Notes: generated from the letters alone by a model not told the origin. A DNA stretch of 64,000 nucleotides from Candidatus Nanopelagicaceae bacterium (GCA_009694285.1 SHVK01000004.1:1-64000); one strand, 5' to 3'; shown: positions 46,035 to 55,952, counted from the first letter of the stretch. Translations and numbers: made by a program.

Positions 46035-46783
46035 TAGAGTGCCGTCACAAACGCTGATGAAAAGCCTTGTAACCAAATCACAATATCAACCCATATGCCG
46101 GTTATTTGTGCAAGACCTAACACAATAAGCATGGATCCACCGATTCGGGTAATAATCTTTGGGGAAATTTTGCGATAAATCTTCATGCTGCGTTCAATCC
46201 CTAAACCAGCAATCAAAAATGGAATTCCCAAACCAATGCAATACCCAAGCGAGAGAAAAGCCCCGCGCACTGCCGATGATTCGGAAAACGCCAATGTCTG
46301 AACCGCTGCTAGCGTCGGCCCAATACAAGGAGTCCAGCCAACAGCAAAGAGCACCCCTAGAAATGGTGCTCCTGCTAATCCCCAGGTTGTGACAATTTTT
46401 GGTCGCAACTGCATTTGGTTTGGTATCACTCCAAGAAAAGCTAAACCCATCAGGACTGTAAATACTCCCAATATTTTTGTCACCAAACTTTGCTGTTCAA
46501 GCAAAATACTTCCGGCACCTCCAAAAAGTGCACCGTAAGAAATAAAAACTGTGCTAAATCCCAAGATGAACAAGATGGTTCCCCAAAAGACTCTACCGCG
46601 AGCCACTTTTGCTGTTAATTCAAGTCCAGTTAACCCTGTTACATATGAAAGATAGGCAGGGACTAATGGCAATACGCAAGGTGAAAGAAAAGCAACTATC
46701 CCAGCGATTACCGCAATCGGAAATGACAGTAAAACCGATCCATTTAAGACCTGTTCACTTAATGAAGTTGCAAGAATAATCAT
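46034..46783 (-). CDS. ccdA: Thiol-disulfide transporter CcdA
   Basis: The 249-residue, six-helix protein carries reducing power across the membrane for apocytochrome reduction. The two redox Cys are in FLSPCVLPLVPAYLSYVTG and VGWTPCIGPTLAAVQTLA. It overlaps the ResA-like gene by 4 bp and resB by 1 bp, so it is part of one translationally coupled cluster. Confidence 0.94.
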   Translation of the reverse strand: MIILATSLSEQVLNGSVLLSFPIAVIAGIVAFLSPCVLPLVPAYLSYVTGLTGLELTAKVARGRVFWGTILFILGFSTVFISYGALFGGAGSILLEQQSLVTKILGVFTVLMGLAFLGVIPNQMQLRPKIVTTWGLAGAPFLGVLFAVGWTPCIGPTLAAVQTLAFSESSAVRGAFLSLGYCIGLGIPFLIAGLGIERSMKIYRKISPKIITRIGGSMLIVLGLAQITGIWVDIVIWLQGFSSAFVTAL

Positions 46784-47334
46784 TTAACACTCTCATTATC
46801 TATTTTTTCAATTAGATTCGACAAAGAAGCAACAGTAATAGCTCCTGAAATTCTTGCAGCTACTTTTCTATTTTTATCTAAAATTATTGTAGTTGGTATA
46901 GATGTGACTGGTAATGAGTTCCTAAATCCCAAAAGAATTGCATCATCAGCAATAGTTGGATATTGAATATTAAATCTCCGTAAAAATGCCAATGCCGAAT
47001 CTTTTGAATCTCTGGTTAAAATTCCAATAAACTGAGTATTTGAGTACTTCTCCGAAATTGCCTGGAGCGCTGGAGCTTCAGCGCGACAAGGTGAGCACCA
47101 CGACGCCCAAATATTTATAACTGTGATTTTCCCTTTTTTGCTAAAAATTTTCTCGTCTAAAAGTGATTCCCCGTTGATTTCCGGAGCAATGGATCGATTC
47201 TCTTGAGCTACAAAGGTTACAACTCCATCTCCCGCAACAAAAGATTCTTCACTTACTGATGTCCCACCAGATCCACATCCTGAAAAAATTAAGGAAGTTA
47301 AAATTAAAGCCGCAATTGAGAATCTAGTTTTCAC
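46780..47334 (-). CDS. ResA/TlpA-like thioredoxin lipoprotein
   Basis: The 184-residue protein has a lipoprotein signal (ALILTSLIFSGCGSGG, lipidated Cys 20) and a thioredoxin fold with the redox motif WASWCSPCRAEAPALQ. It should reduce apocytochrome c haem-site cysteines using electrons from CcdA, on the outer face of the membrane. It overlaps both neighbours by 4 bp. Confidence 0.92.
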   Translation of the reverse strand: MKTRFSIAALILTSLIFSGCGSGGTSVSEESFVAGDGVVTFVAQENRSIAPEINGESLLDEKIFSKKGKITVINIWASWCSPCRAEAPALQAISEKYSNTQFIGILTRDSKDSALAFLRRFNIQYPTIADDAILLGFRNSLPVTSIPTTIILDKNRKVAARISGAITVASLSNLIEKIDNESVK

Positions 47335-47957
47335 TTCTTCTTAGGAGGAAGTAAATCTTTTGCTGGTTCACAATATTCAACATCCTCAATCACCCCATCA
47401 CTATTGAATACAAAGGTGGTTACTGATGCTAATGAGCACTCTCTCTTGCGTGGGTCATGTAATAAAGATCTACCTTGTACATGTGAACGCACGATCCAAA
47501 TCGGAAGTTGGTGGGATACGCAAATTGCTTCAGCACCAATTGCATTATCGCGTGCAGAATAAATTGCCGCCATCATTCTTTCAATCTGTTCTTTGTACGG
47601 CTCGCCCCAAGAGGGACGCCATGGATTCCATAAGTAACGCCATGTTGATGGACGGCGCAAAACTCCATCTCCAACTGAAAAAGGTTTTCCTTCAAAAACA
47701 TTGGCAGCTTCAATCAATCGTGGATCAGTAGTAATCGAAATTCCATGAGCGGCGACAATCGGTGCTGCCGTTTCTTGCGCTCGCTCAAGTGGTGACACAT
47801 GTAGTGCCCGAATCGGACGATCTTTAGACCAGAGCGCAACCGCTTCTGCCATTTGAACACCGCGGGTGGATAGGTGCCAATTTGGCTGGCGTCCGTATAA
47901 GACTTTATTTGGGTTTTCGACTTCACCATGACGAAGCACATGTACCCGGGTTTTCAT
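47331..47957 (-). CDS. Histidine phosphatase family protein
   Basis: The protein has about 208 residues and the phosphoglycerate-mutase-like fold. VHVLRHGEVENPNKVLYGRQ (20 residues) supplies the catalytic His, HVSPLERAQETAAPI the conserved Arg, and ICVSHQLPIWIVRSHVQGR the second His. The substrate is not clear. The gene leads the cytochrome c maturation cluster, overlapping the ResA-like gene by 4 bp; the same order occurs in many actinobacteria (from memory). ATG 47957 is preferred to ATG 47969. Confidence 0.88.
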   Translation of the reverse strand: MKTRVHVLRHGEVENPNKVLYGRQPNWHLSTRGVQMAEAVALWSKDRPIRALHVSPLERAQETAAPIVAAHGISITTDPRLIEAANVFEGKPFSVGDGVLRRPSTWRYLWNPWRPSWGEPYKEQIERMMAAIYSARDNAIGAEAICVSHQLPIWIVRSHVQGRSLLHDPRKRECSLASVTTFVFNSDGVIEDVEYCEPAKDLLPPKKK

Positions 47958-48003
47958 GAGGGAAATCATAGTGAGGACGAGATTGGGGTAGCGTTGGCAA
48001 GTT

Positions 48004-50214
48004 ATGTCACCTCAATCACCCAACTCGCACCCAACCAGATCCCTGGCCCAGGAACTGCGTGCGCGCAATGATGAGCAATTGAGAGTGCTTTTAGCCGCAA
48101 GAGGCGATCTTTTGTCGCCATTACCTACTGATATCTCGGCTCTGGCATCCCGTGCGAGTGCTCCCCCAAGTATTTCCAGAGCATTAGATTCCCTTAATCT
48201 TTGGGAGATCCAGATCTTAGAAGCTCTCGTTGCCCTACCAGAACCAATCACAATTGAATCAATAATTGCTGCCACTTCAGAAGATGCCAAATTAGTTATT
48301 GAAAAACTAATTTCACTTGCGCTGGTCTTTCCAGATGAAGATCAAATAAGAGTTCTCAAGGCAATACACGATTCAGTCGGAAATGAACCAACCGGACTTG
48401 GACCCGTGCTTGGATTGTTGAGTTCAAAAGCTATAAAGAAAATTAGTGATGCACCAAAAAATGCCCAAACAGTACTTGAGCGCTTAACTTGGGGACCGCC
48501 AAGAGGCAGTGTTTCAGATATTAAAAAACCAGGAGTCGCCATCAAATGGTTACTTGATAATGATTTACTGCTGGCTGTAAATAGCAAAACTGTTGTACTA
48601 CCTAGAGAAATTGGAATACATCTTCGTGGCGGAAAAATTCACCGTGAACTTCAAAATAAACCAACTGATTATCGCGGTCGCGAATTTACCCAAAGCGAAA
48701 TAGATAAAAGCGCAGTCGGCGCAATTATCACTTTGTTACATCAAATTGAAGAGTTAATGAAACTTTGGGCAGGAGAACCACCAGCAATTCTAAGATCTGG
48801 TGGTATCGGCGTAAGAGAAGTAAAGAAGGCGGCCGATGGGCTTGGCGTGGATGAGAATTACCTAATTTTCATCGCTGAACTTTCTTACATTTGTGGACTA
48901 GTCACCGTTGATCGAGAAGAAGAATTACTCCCAACTTCTACATTTGATCTTTGGCTTAATTCAACTCATGACGAGCGTTGGCAACTGATAGTAAATGGAT
49001 GGTTAACAACTTCAAGAGTTAGTGGATTAGTTGGAAAAAGTGAAGCGAGATATATCTCTGCACTTGGTCCAGAGATTGATAGGGCAGCAGCAGCTAATTT
49101 ACGAGCCCTATTTCTTAAGTTAGTTGCTGAAATTTCCCCATGTGCACCTGACTTATCCGCATTGTCACAAAGAGTTCGATGGGAGCGGCCACGACGTGGA
49201 GTTGGATTACATACGGATATTGCAAATTGGAGTTCCCGAGAAGCCGAGTGGCTTGGAATTACCGGACGGGGGGCCATCTCTTCTTTTGGTTCGGCAATTC
49301 TGGCCGGAAAAGATGATTCGGGATTAAGTAAAGCCTTGCCAAAAGAGATTGACCATATTTTAATTCAAGCAGATAACACAGCAATTGCCCCAGGTCCACT
49401 TCGCCTTGATCTTGCCCAAGAACTTTCGCTAATCGCAAATGTTGAAAGCAAAGGTGGGGCAACTGTTTATCGATTCAGCGAGAACTCGATAAGGCGGGGC
49501 TTGGATAATGGTCGCAGTAGCGATGAAATAAATAAATTTCTCACTAAAATTTCGAAAACTTCAATTCCTCAACCCCTCTCATATTTAATTGCTGATGTTG
49601 GTAAGCGACATGGAAAATTGAGAGTTGGCATTGGCTGGAGTTCATATATTCGGTGTGAAGATGAATCAGTTGTAAATGCAATACTTGCTGACAGACGAAC
49701 CGCGCATTTACAATTACGAAAAATTGCACCACAGGTTTTATTTACTGAGATTGACACAGCGGAAGCTGTGAATACTTTGATTGAAGCTGGTTTCTTACCT
49801 GCCATTGAGGGAAGAGATGGAGCACTTGTCACACGCAAAAGATCTGCAGCCCGTGCAATCTCAAAAACTCGTCCACCACGAGTTATTGGAGATTACGAAA
49901 TTCCGCGAGACGAACTTTTAACTGCGGCACTTAGAGCTTTGCGCGCAGGTGATCGCGCTTCAGCGAAACGAAGTGGTGTTCCAACAACTGTTGCAAGTGC
50001 CACTCCAAGTGAAACGATGGCGGCATTAACTGTTGCCATTAAAAGCAAGGAGACGCTAGTTATTGGATATGCCGATTCTGATGGCGGAGTCAGTCAACGA
50101 ATCATCGACCCAATCCAAGTTATGGCCGGCGTCCTTGTGGCGTATGACCATGGCAATGATGAAGTCTTGCGATTCCCAGTTTCACGCATAAATGGCATCG
50201 CCTTAGTCGAATAG
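48004..50214 (+). CDS. Helicase-associated (Helicase_C_3) protein, XPB partner
   Basis: The 736-residue protein has the layout of the actinobacterial XPB-associated family. It has an N-terminal region SLAQELRARNDEQLRVLLAA, a helical middle with winged-helix-like repeats, and a C-terminal part. That part contains ILIQADNTAIAPGPLRLDLA and YLIADVGKRHGKLRVGIGWS and ends with KSKETLVIGYADSDG...VLVAYDHGNDEVLRFPVSRI. It has no Walker motifs, so it is not itself a helicase. In mycobacteria a homologue lies beside the XPB gene; a joint role in DNA repair is inferred. It is divergent from the phosphatase gene 46 bases away. Confidence 0.82.
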   Translation: MSPQSPNSHPTRSLAQELRARNDEQLRVLLAARGDLLSPLPTDISALASRASAPPSISRALDSLNLWEIQILEALVALPEPITIESIIAATSEDAKLVIEKLISLALVFPDEDQIRVLKAIHDSVGNEPTGLGPVLGLLSSKAIKKISDAPKNAQTVLERLTWGPPRGSVSDIKKPGVAIKWLLDNDLLLAVNSKTVVLPREIGIHLRGGKIHRELQNKPTDYRGREFTQSEIDKSAVGAIITLLHQIEELMKLWAGEPPAILRSGGIGVREVKKAADGLGVDENYLIFIAELSYICGLVTVDREEELLPTSTFDLWLNSTHDERWQLIVNGWLTTSRVSGLVGKSEARYISALGPEIDRAAAANLRALFLKLVAEISPCAPDLSALSQRVRWERPRRGVGLHTDIANWSSREAEWLGITGRGAISSFGSAILAGKDDSGLSKALPKEIDHILIQADNTAIAPGPLRLDLAQELSLIANVESKGGATVYRFSENSIRRGLDNGRSSDEINKFLTKISKTSIPQPLSYLIADVGKRHGKLRVGIGWSSYIRCEDESVVNAILADRRTAHLQLRKIAPQVLFTEIDTAEAVNTLIEAGFLPAIEGRDGALVTRKRSAARAISKTRPPRVIGDYEIPRDELLTAALRALRAGDRASAKRSGVPTTVASATPSETMAALTVAIKSKETLVIGYADSDGGVSQRIIDPIQVMAGVLVAYDHGNDEVLRFPVSRINGIALVE

Positions 50215-50248
50215 GGCAGACTTAGCACTTGGGAAAAAGGGGTAGTTG

Positions 50249-51325
50249 ATGAGTTCGCAAGTTTTGGAGCACCTAGAGCGATTAGTGCGCTGCCAATCCC
50301 CAACTTCAGATTTATCAGCATGCCAAGCAGTCATAAATCTAGCTGCAGAGATTGCTGGTGAAGTTTTAAATAAGCCCGCACAAATTCGTGAAATTGGAAA
50401 TCGCCCAGTTTTTTGGTGGGGTGATCCGAACCCTGAGATTATTTTGCTTACCCACCTAGACACAGTTTGGCCGATCGACTCGTTTACACCTATTTGGGAA
50501 ATCAAAGATAACCGAATCACCGGTCCTGGTGTTTTTGATATGAAAGCCGGATTTATTCAAGCACTTTATGCACTTCGCGGAGTTAGCGGATCCGTTGCTC
50601 TCATTGCAACTACTGATGAAGAAGGTGGATCTCATTCATCCAAAAAACTAATTGAAGATTTATCACGCAATGCCCGAGCTGTTTTAGTTTTTGAGGCATC
50701 TGTAGATGGTGCAGTAAAGATTGGAAGAAAAGGTAGTGCTGATTTCAAAGTTACAGTTACTGGCAAGGCTGCCCATGCTGGACTAGAACCAGAAAAAGGT
50801 ATTAATGCTAGTACTGAACTTTCACAATTAGTTTTACAAATTGCCAAGTTGGAAAATCCAGAATTTGGAACAACTGTTGTCCCAACCACTATGACATCGG
50901 GAAGTACCACTAATACTGTCCCAGCGTTGGCATCTGTAGATATTGATGTACGTTCATATAAAGCCGCTGAGTTAAATCGGATTTCTGTAGCGCTAACAGC
51001 TTTAGTTCCACAAAATCTAGAAGCTAAAATCACCGTTACTGGACAAATTAATCGTCCGCCACTTGAGTTAACTTCAACTCAATCGCTATTTGAGCGTGCA
51101 AAAAAAGTTAATGTCGGTTTAGGAAGACCACCTTTGGTTGGCGTTTCTGTCGGTGGAGTTAGTGATGGAAATTTTGCTGCCGCTGTAGGAGCCCCGACAC
51201 TTGATGGATTGGGTGCGATTGGCGGTGGAGCCCATGCTCAAGGAGAATGGGTTAAGGCAGATTCCATTGATTCGCAAATTACATTTATAAATGCATTAAT
51301 TACTGATCTTATTGAGAGGCCTTAA
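50249..51325 (+). CDS. M20 family metallopeptidase (carboxypeptidase G2-like)
   Basis: The 358-residue zinc enzyme has the family ligands in ILLTHLDTVWP (His, Asp), GPGVFDMKAGFIQALYALRG (bridging Asp), TDEEGGSHSS (catalytic Glu and ligand Glu) and VFEASVDG. The dimerisation domain has FKVTVTGKAAHAGLEPEKG. ATG 50249 is preferred, with AAGGGG 7 bases upstream, over TTG one codon earlier. Substrates of this group include acylated amino acids and folate analogues. It sits between the two helicase-pair genes, only 2 bases before XPB. Confidence 0.9.
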   Translation: MSSQVLEHLERLVRCQSPTSDLSACQAVINLAAEIAGEVLNKPAQIREIGNRPVFWWGDPNPEIILLTHLDTVWPIDSFTPIWEIKDNRITGPGVFDMKAGFIQALYALRGVSGSVALIATTDEEGGSHSSKKLIEDLSRNARAVLVFEASVDGAVKIGRKGSADFKVTVTGKAAHAGLEPEKGINASTELSQLVLQIAKLENPEFGTTVVPTTMTSGSTTNTVPALASVDIDVRSYKAAELNRISVALTALVPQNLEAKITVTGQINRPPLELTSTQSLFERAKKVNVGLGRPPLVGVSVGGVSDGNFAAAVGAPTLDGLGAIGGGAHAQGEWVKADSIDSQITFINALITDLIERP

Positions 51326-51327
51326 TA

Positions 51328-52989
51328 ATGAGCGAAGGTCCACTAATTGTTCAGAGCGATAAAACTCTCCTGCTTGAAATAGACCATGTTTTAGCTGATG
51401 AATGCCGAAAAGCAATAGCTCCGTTTGCTGAATTAGAAAGATCTCCAGAACATATCCACACATATAGATTGACTAATCTAGGACTTTGGAATGCACGCGC
51501 TGCAGGTCATGATGCAGAAGCGGTAATTGATATTTTATTGCGTTATTCAAGGTATTCAGTTCCACATACATTGCTGGTTGATATTGCGGAAACCATGGAT
51601 CGCTACGGAAGACTTCGACTTGAAGCCCATCCTGTACACGGATTAATTCTGACCTCTACTGATGCTGCAGTCTTAGAAGAAGTACTACGGGCTAAAAAAA
51701 TAGCGCCCATGTTCGGTCCACGAATTGATCCTGAAACAGTTGTAGTTTTTGCAAGTGAACGCGGGCGTCTAAAGCAGAGTTTATTACGTCTTGGTTGGCC
51801 AGCTGAAGATATGGCTGGATATGTAGATGGTGAAGCACATCCAATCTCACTTGTAGAAAAGGATTGGAAGTTGCGCACTTACCAAAAAATGGCAGCTGAA
51901 GGTTTTTGGCATGGAGGTTCAGGTGTAATCGTTTTGCCTTGTGGCGCTGGCAAAACCATGGTGGGTGCTGCGGCGATGGCACTAGCTAAAGCAACAACTT
52001 TAATTTTGGTAACAAATACAGTCGCCGCAAGACAATGGCGAAATGAGTTGCTGCTTAAAACCTCTCTTACTGAGGATGAAATTGGCGAATACTCAGGAAC
52101 TAAAAAAGAAATCAAACCAGTCACAATCGCCACTTATCAAGTGCTGACAACTAAAAAAGGTGGGGTGTACGCACATTTAGATCTATTTGATTCACATGAC
52201 TGGGGATTAATTATTTATGATGAGGTTCACTTACTTCCTGCGCCAGTCTTTAGATTTACGGCAGATATCCAATCTCGCCGGCGCCTTGGCTTAACCGCAA
52301 CACTTGTTCGTGAAGATGGAATGGAAGGTGAAGTCTTTTCACTCATTGGTCCGAAACGATACGACGTTCCATGGAAAGAAATTGAGGCTCAAGGTTATAT
52401 TGCTCCTGCTGAATGTATTGAAGTGCGCGTTAATTTAACTGATGCGGAAAGACTTCTTTATGCAACTTCTGAACCAGAACATCGTTACCGAACATGCGCA
52501 ACAACGTTAACCAAAACTAAAGTTGCTAAATTTATCGCTGAGAAACATCAAGGTGAACAGGTTTTAGTAATCGGACAGTATCTTGACCAACTTGCAATAC
52601 TTGGCGAAACTCTCGGTGTACCAGTAATAACTGGAGATACCCCAATAAAAGATCGCGAATCGCTATTCCAACTATTTCGGGACGGGGAAGTCAAGACTTT
52701 AGTTGTTTCCAAAGTGGCAAATTTCTCAATTGATTTACCTGAAGCTACCATCGCAATTCAAGTATCGGGGGCTTTTGGGTCACGCCAAGAAGAGGCTCAA
52801 AGATTAGGAAGAATTTTGCGACCAAAATCAGATGGTCGGGGAGCACGTTTTTACACGTTAGTTGCTCGGGACACTATCGATCAAGATTTCGCGCAAAATA
52901 GACAGAGGTTTTTAACTGAACAAGGTTATTCATATCAAATTATTGATGCAGATGACATTCTTTCGGGAGATAATAAATTAGGAAGTTAG
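51328..52989 (+). CDS. XPB/Ssl2-type DNA repair helicase
   Basis: The 553-residue superfamily 2 helicase has an N-terminal damage-recognition-like domain (LLVDIAETMDRYGRLRLEAH), Walker A in LPCGAGKTMVGAAAMALAKA, the DEVH box IIYDEVHLLPAPVFR, motif III GLTATLVREDG, and motif VI EEAQRLGRILRPKSDGRGAR. The RED motif (REDG) and the thumb region between the helicase domains are typical of XPB. It unwinds DNA 3' to 5' and is implicated in excision repair. It begins 2 bases after the M20 gene and overlaps the convergent glutaredoxin-like gene by 12 bp. Confidence 0.94.
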   Translation: MSEGPLIVQSDKTLLLEIDHVLADECRKAIAPFAELERSPEHIHTYRLTNLGLWNARAAGHDAEAVIDILLRYSRYSVPHTLLVDIAETMDRYGRLRLEAHPVHGLILTSTDAAVLEEVLRAKKIAPMFGPRIDPETVVVFASERGRLKQSLLRLGWPAEDMAGYVDGEAHPISLVEKDWKLRTYQKMAAEGFWHGGSGVIVLPCGAGKTMVGAAAMALAKATTLILVTNTVAARQWRNELLLKTSLTEDEIGEYSGTKKEIKPVTIATYQVLTTKKGGVYAHLDLFDSHDWGLIIYDEVHLLPAPVFRFTADIQSRRRLGLTATLVREDGMEGEVFSLIGPKRYDVPWKEIEAQGYIAPAECIEVRVNLTDAERLLYATSEPEHRYRTCATTLTKTKVAKFIAEKHQGEQVLVIGQYLDQLAILGETLGVPVITGDTPIKDRESLFQLFRDGEVKTLVVSKVANFSIDLPEATIAIQVSGAFGSRQEEAQRLGRILRPKSDGRGARFYTLVARDTIDQDFAQNRQRFLTEQGYSYQIIDADDILSGDNKLGS

Positions 52990-53217
52990 CGCTTTCCTAA
53001 ATCTTATTTCGTTAAGTTTAAAAAAATCGTGGTTTTCACCATTAATTAAAATTACGGGAACTTGTTCTCCATATTTTTCTTCTAACTCTATATTTTTATC
53101 AATGTAAATTATTTCGATCGTGAATGATAACTCTTGTTGAATTAGGACAACTTCATCTCTCATCACATGACAAAGATGACACCCATGCCGAGAATAAATA
53201 GTAACTTTAGCTGTCAT
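52978..53217 (-). CDS. Glutaredoxin-like (DUF836) protein
   Basis: The 79-residue thioredoxin-fold protein has the redox motif YSRHGCHLCHVM (Cys 13 and 16), the cis-Pro segment EQVPVILING, and a C-terminal helix. It belongs to the short glutaredoxin-like/DUF836 group, whose partners are mostly unknown. Its ATG overlaps the stop of the next upstream gene by 4 bp. Confidence 0.88.
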   Translation of the reverse strand: MTAKVTIYSRHGCHLCHVMRDEVVLIQQELSFTIEIIYIDKNIELEEKYGEQVPVILINGENHDFFKLNEIRFRKALTS

Positions 53218-53501
53218 TTGCTAGAAATTATCCGATCAAGCAATTCCTGCAAAACAAAAGTCAATTCAGTTTTTGCCTTAGTTGAGTTTTCTTCAAAATC
53301 TTTAAGGAACTTCTCAATAGCTCCTTCTGAAATTGGACCAATTAATGGACCATACTTATGAGCAAAATTTTGTTGGACGAAATCACCAAGTGCACGAGCC
53401 AAATCGCTACGCAGATCAGATAGCTCGGGTTGCTTACTCTGATTTTTTTGCTCTTTGGCCGCCCGTTTAATTCCTGCGCTAGCCAATTCTTCCGAATTCA
53501 C
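53214..53501 (-). CDS. Small helical protein of unknown function
   Basis: The 95-residue protein is predicted mainly helical. It has a polar N-terminus (IKRAAKEQKNQSKQPELSDL), a central FVQQNFAHKYGPLIGPISEG and a C-terminal LTFVLQELLDRIISSK. I do not recognise the family. The 4-bp overlap with the glutaredoxin-like gene and lack of a rival frame support that it is real. It has no signal peptide, membrane helix or cysteine. Confidence 0.6.
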   Translation of the reverse strand: MNSEELASAGIKRAAKEQKNQSKQPELSDLRSDLARALGDFVQQNFAHKYGPLIGPISEGAIEKFLKDFEENSTKAKTELTFVLQELLDRIISSK

Positions 53502-53544
53502 TTCAAGCTCCTCTTAGGTCCAATAAAACTGCTACGGTTTTTCC

Positions 53545-55929
53545 ATGAAGCGGGCCAAATCGATAACTGTAATTGTAGGCCTGCTCGCTACCTTGCTGCT
53601 ACCGCTGGCACCCACCGCTTCGGCTTTAACAACCCAATCAACTATTGCGCCTTTACAGGTGGTTTTTGCTGGTGCTACCACAAAGTTAACTTCCACTTAC
53701 ATTCCTTTTAGTGATGCAAATTTAGATCCTAAATCCAAATTTGAAGTTAATTTTCTTACCGAATCCAGAACGCCTTGGCCAGAGCCAGCTAAAAAGGCAT
53801 TTTTACGCGCAACTCAAATCTGGTCATACCTTTTTGAATCCAATATCACTATAACTGTCGATGCTTACTGGTCACCACTTGATCGAGGAATACTTGGAAA
53901 TGCCAGACCTGGTGGTCCCAAAGGAGGCGGATACTTTAAGGATTTCCCTGGTGCTCCTGAAAAAAATCTTTGGTACCCAGCTGCACTTGCTAATTCATTG
54001 GCTAGTGATAAAAAAGATCAAGATGAATTAAATGCTGAGATAACCGCCCGCTTCAACTCAAACCCGTCTAACATAAATTGGTATTACGGTACCGATGGAA
54101 AAGATGCCGCAGGGCAATTTGATTTCTTAAGTGCTGTACTTCACGAATTAGGACATGGACTTGGCATTATCTCTACTGAAACCTTTAATGATCGTTTTGG
54201 TACTTTTGCAAATAACTCACCGAGTATTTTCGCAGGATTTGTTGCAAATGAAACAGGGCGCAGATTATCTGATCTTGCAGCCACGCTTCCTGAATTCGGT
54301 ACATATATAACATCACCGCTCTATTGGGTTGGCTCACAAGGAATATTGGCTAATAACGGTACTAAGCCGAAACTTTTCGCACCTGCTCCATACAAAACTG
54401 GCTCTTCAGTAGGCCACTTGGATGATGAATTGTTTCCAAAAAGTGCAATTAATGGGTTAATGAGTTCCACTATAAATATGCAACAAGCAATCCATGACCC
54501 AGGACCAGTGGCAATTGCAATGCTAAAAGATATGCGTGGGAAAACTCCGGTAACTCAGATTAGCGAGATTCGCAATCTGCACACCATTGCGGGAAATAAG
54601 GCAATTACTTTATCTTTTGATCCCCCTGAAGAATCAATCAGGCAAGATATTACTTCCTACGAAATAAAAGTTTATCCCGGAAACCAAATCATTACTGTTA
54701 CTAAATCGCCAGTAACGATTCCAAAGTTGTCTCCTGGATTACCCTACTACTTTGGCATTACCGCCATTTCAAATGGCTTTCAAAGTAAAGAAGTTACCTC
54801 ATCGGTTGTTGTTCCTGAGGACACTTGGGTTAAGAAAGTAATTGATTCAAATTCAGATGCTCAATTTACGGCTAGTGCAATTTACTCAGGCAAGCAAACT
54901 TTAATTTACACTGATTCAAAAAGTGGTTATTTGATAATGAATCAATTTGACGGAAAGGTTTGGAAGCGACAAATTGTAGATGGTGATTCTACTAAATTGG
55001 GAAAGCGCAATAATAATCTAAATGGGCGCCTTTCTGTCTGCTTGACAAATCCAGGAAAGAAAGAGAAGTTACATATTTTTTATACAGATACGATTGAAAA
55101 AGATCTATTGCATGCAACTTTTGATGGGAAAAAATGGAGTTATGAAACAGTTGATGGAGATGGACCTGCAATCCAAGATTATCGTGAAACTATTCGGACT
55201 AAAACTGCAAGTAATGTAAATGTGTCAAATGCTTGTGCAGCAACTACTCAAGGATTGCAAGTATTTTATCGAGATGACTCACAAGGAATCTTGCTTGGTG
55301 CCACATTACTTAAAACTGGTTGGAGTTATGAAATAGTAGATGGCGATAAATTAACTGGTGGTCGAAGTGAAGGTGATGTCGCATTCCGTCTTGCGGCGGT
55401 AACCACTGGAAAGAAAATTCATTTACTTTATGACTCGGTTCTAGCTTCCCCGGAGAAGAAACCCATTCAAGGCGATATTCGCTATGCAACCAGAAGTAGT
55501 GTTTCCCCACTTGACTGGCAATACACAGCTGTTGAATCAGGCAAACGTGAGATACCTGTAGCCGGTTTTGATTTAGGGCTTGCCGTAGATGGTTCCGCAA
55601 TTCGTGCCATTTGGTATGCCTCTTCTGCTGCAACTATTTCGAAAGCTGATCGCATTCACTGGACTGATTTAACTACTCCAGGAATTATTTCTGAATTTGT
55701 TCCCACATCAAGCCCGGTTTCGCCAATTTCACTCACAGCAAGCAGTGCAATTTACGGGTGTGAAGATCGACTTTGTTCCTTAAATTTGATTACTAAAAAA
55801 AGCACTCTTGCAAATGACACTGCTATAGATAAGAGCATTTCAGCATCTTGGATTAAAATTAAAAGCAGAGACTACGCATTTGTAAATATTGATGGTAAGG
55901 CAACTTTACTTACTAAGCCCTTAAGTTAG
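53545..55929 (+). CDS. Secreted metalloprotease-like protein with FN3-like and repeat domains
   Basis: The 794-residue protein has a signal peptide (ITVIVGLLATLLLPLAPTASA). The first domain holds the zinc-site motif AVLHELGHGLGIIS (His 200, Glu 201, His 204). In metzincins a third His would lie at 210, but Ser is found there, so the third ligand must come from elsewhere or the enzyme may be inactive. Residues about 340-425 look like a fibronectin type III domain (NKAITLSFDPPEES, YYFGITAISNGFQSKE). From 428 on, repeats of 45-65 residues carry a W-x-x-x-x-VDGD motif (Trp 473, 531 and 593 most clearly; WSYETVDGDG, WSYEIVDGDK), like beta-propeller blades. Likely acts outside the cell on protein or glycan; substrate unknown. 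Confidence 0.75.
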   Translation: MKRAKSITVIVGLLATLLLPLAPTASALTTQSTIAPLQVVFAGATTKLTSTYIPFSDANLDPKSKFEVNFLTESRTPWPEPAKKAFLRATQIWSYLFESNITITVDAYWSPLDRGILGNARPGGPKGGGYFKDFPGAPEKNLWYPAALANSLASDKKDQDELNAEITARFNSNPSNINWYYGTDGKDAAGQFDFLSAVLHELGHGLGIISTETFNDRFGTFANNSPSIFAGFVANETGRRLSDLAATLPEFGTYITSPLYWVGSQGILANNGTKPKLFAPAPYKTGSSVGHLDDELFPKSAINGLMSSTINMQQAIHDPGPVAIAMLKDMRGKTPVTQISEIRNLHTIAGNKAITLSFDPPEESIRQDITSYEIKVYPGNQIITVTKSPVTIPKLSPGLPYYFGITAISNGFQSKEVTSSVVVPEDTWVKKVIDSNSDAQFTASAIYSGKQTLIYTDSKSGYLIMNQFDGKVWKRQIVDGDSTKLGKRNNNLNGRLSVCLTNPGKKEKLHIFYTDTIEKDLLHATFDGKKWSYETVDGDGPAIQDYRETIRTKTASNVNVSNACAATTQGLQVFYRDDSQGILLGATLLKTGWSYEIVDGDKLTGGRSEGDVAFRLAAVTTGKKIHLLYDSVLASPEKKPIQGDIRYATRSSVSPLDWQYTAVESGKREIPVAGFDLGLAVDGSAIRAIWYASSAATISKADRIHWTDLTTPGIISEFVPTSSPVSPISLTASSAIYGCEDRLCSLNLITKKSTLANDTAIDKSISASWIKIKSRDYAFVNIDGKATLLTKPLS

Positions 55930-55952
55930 TTAAGATGTAAGATTTACTTAAA

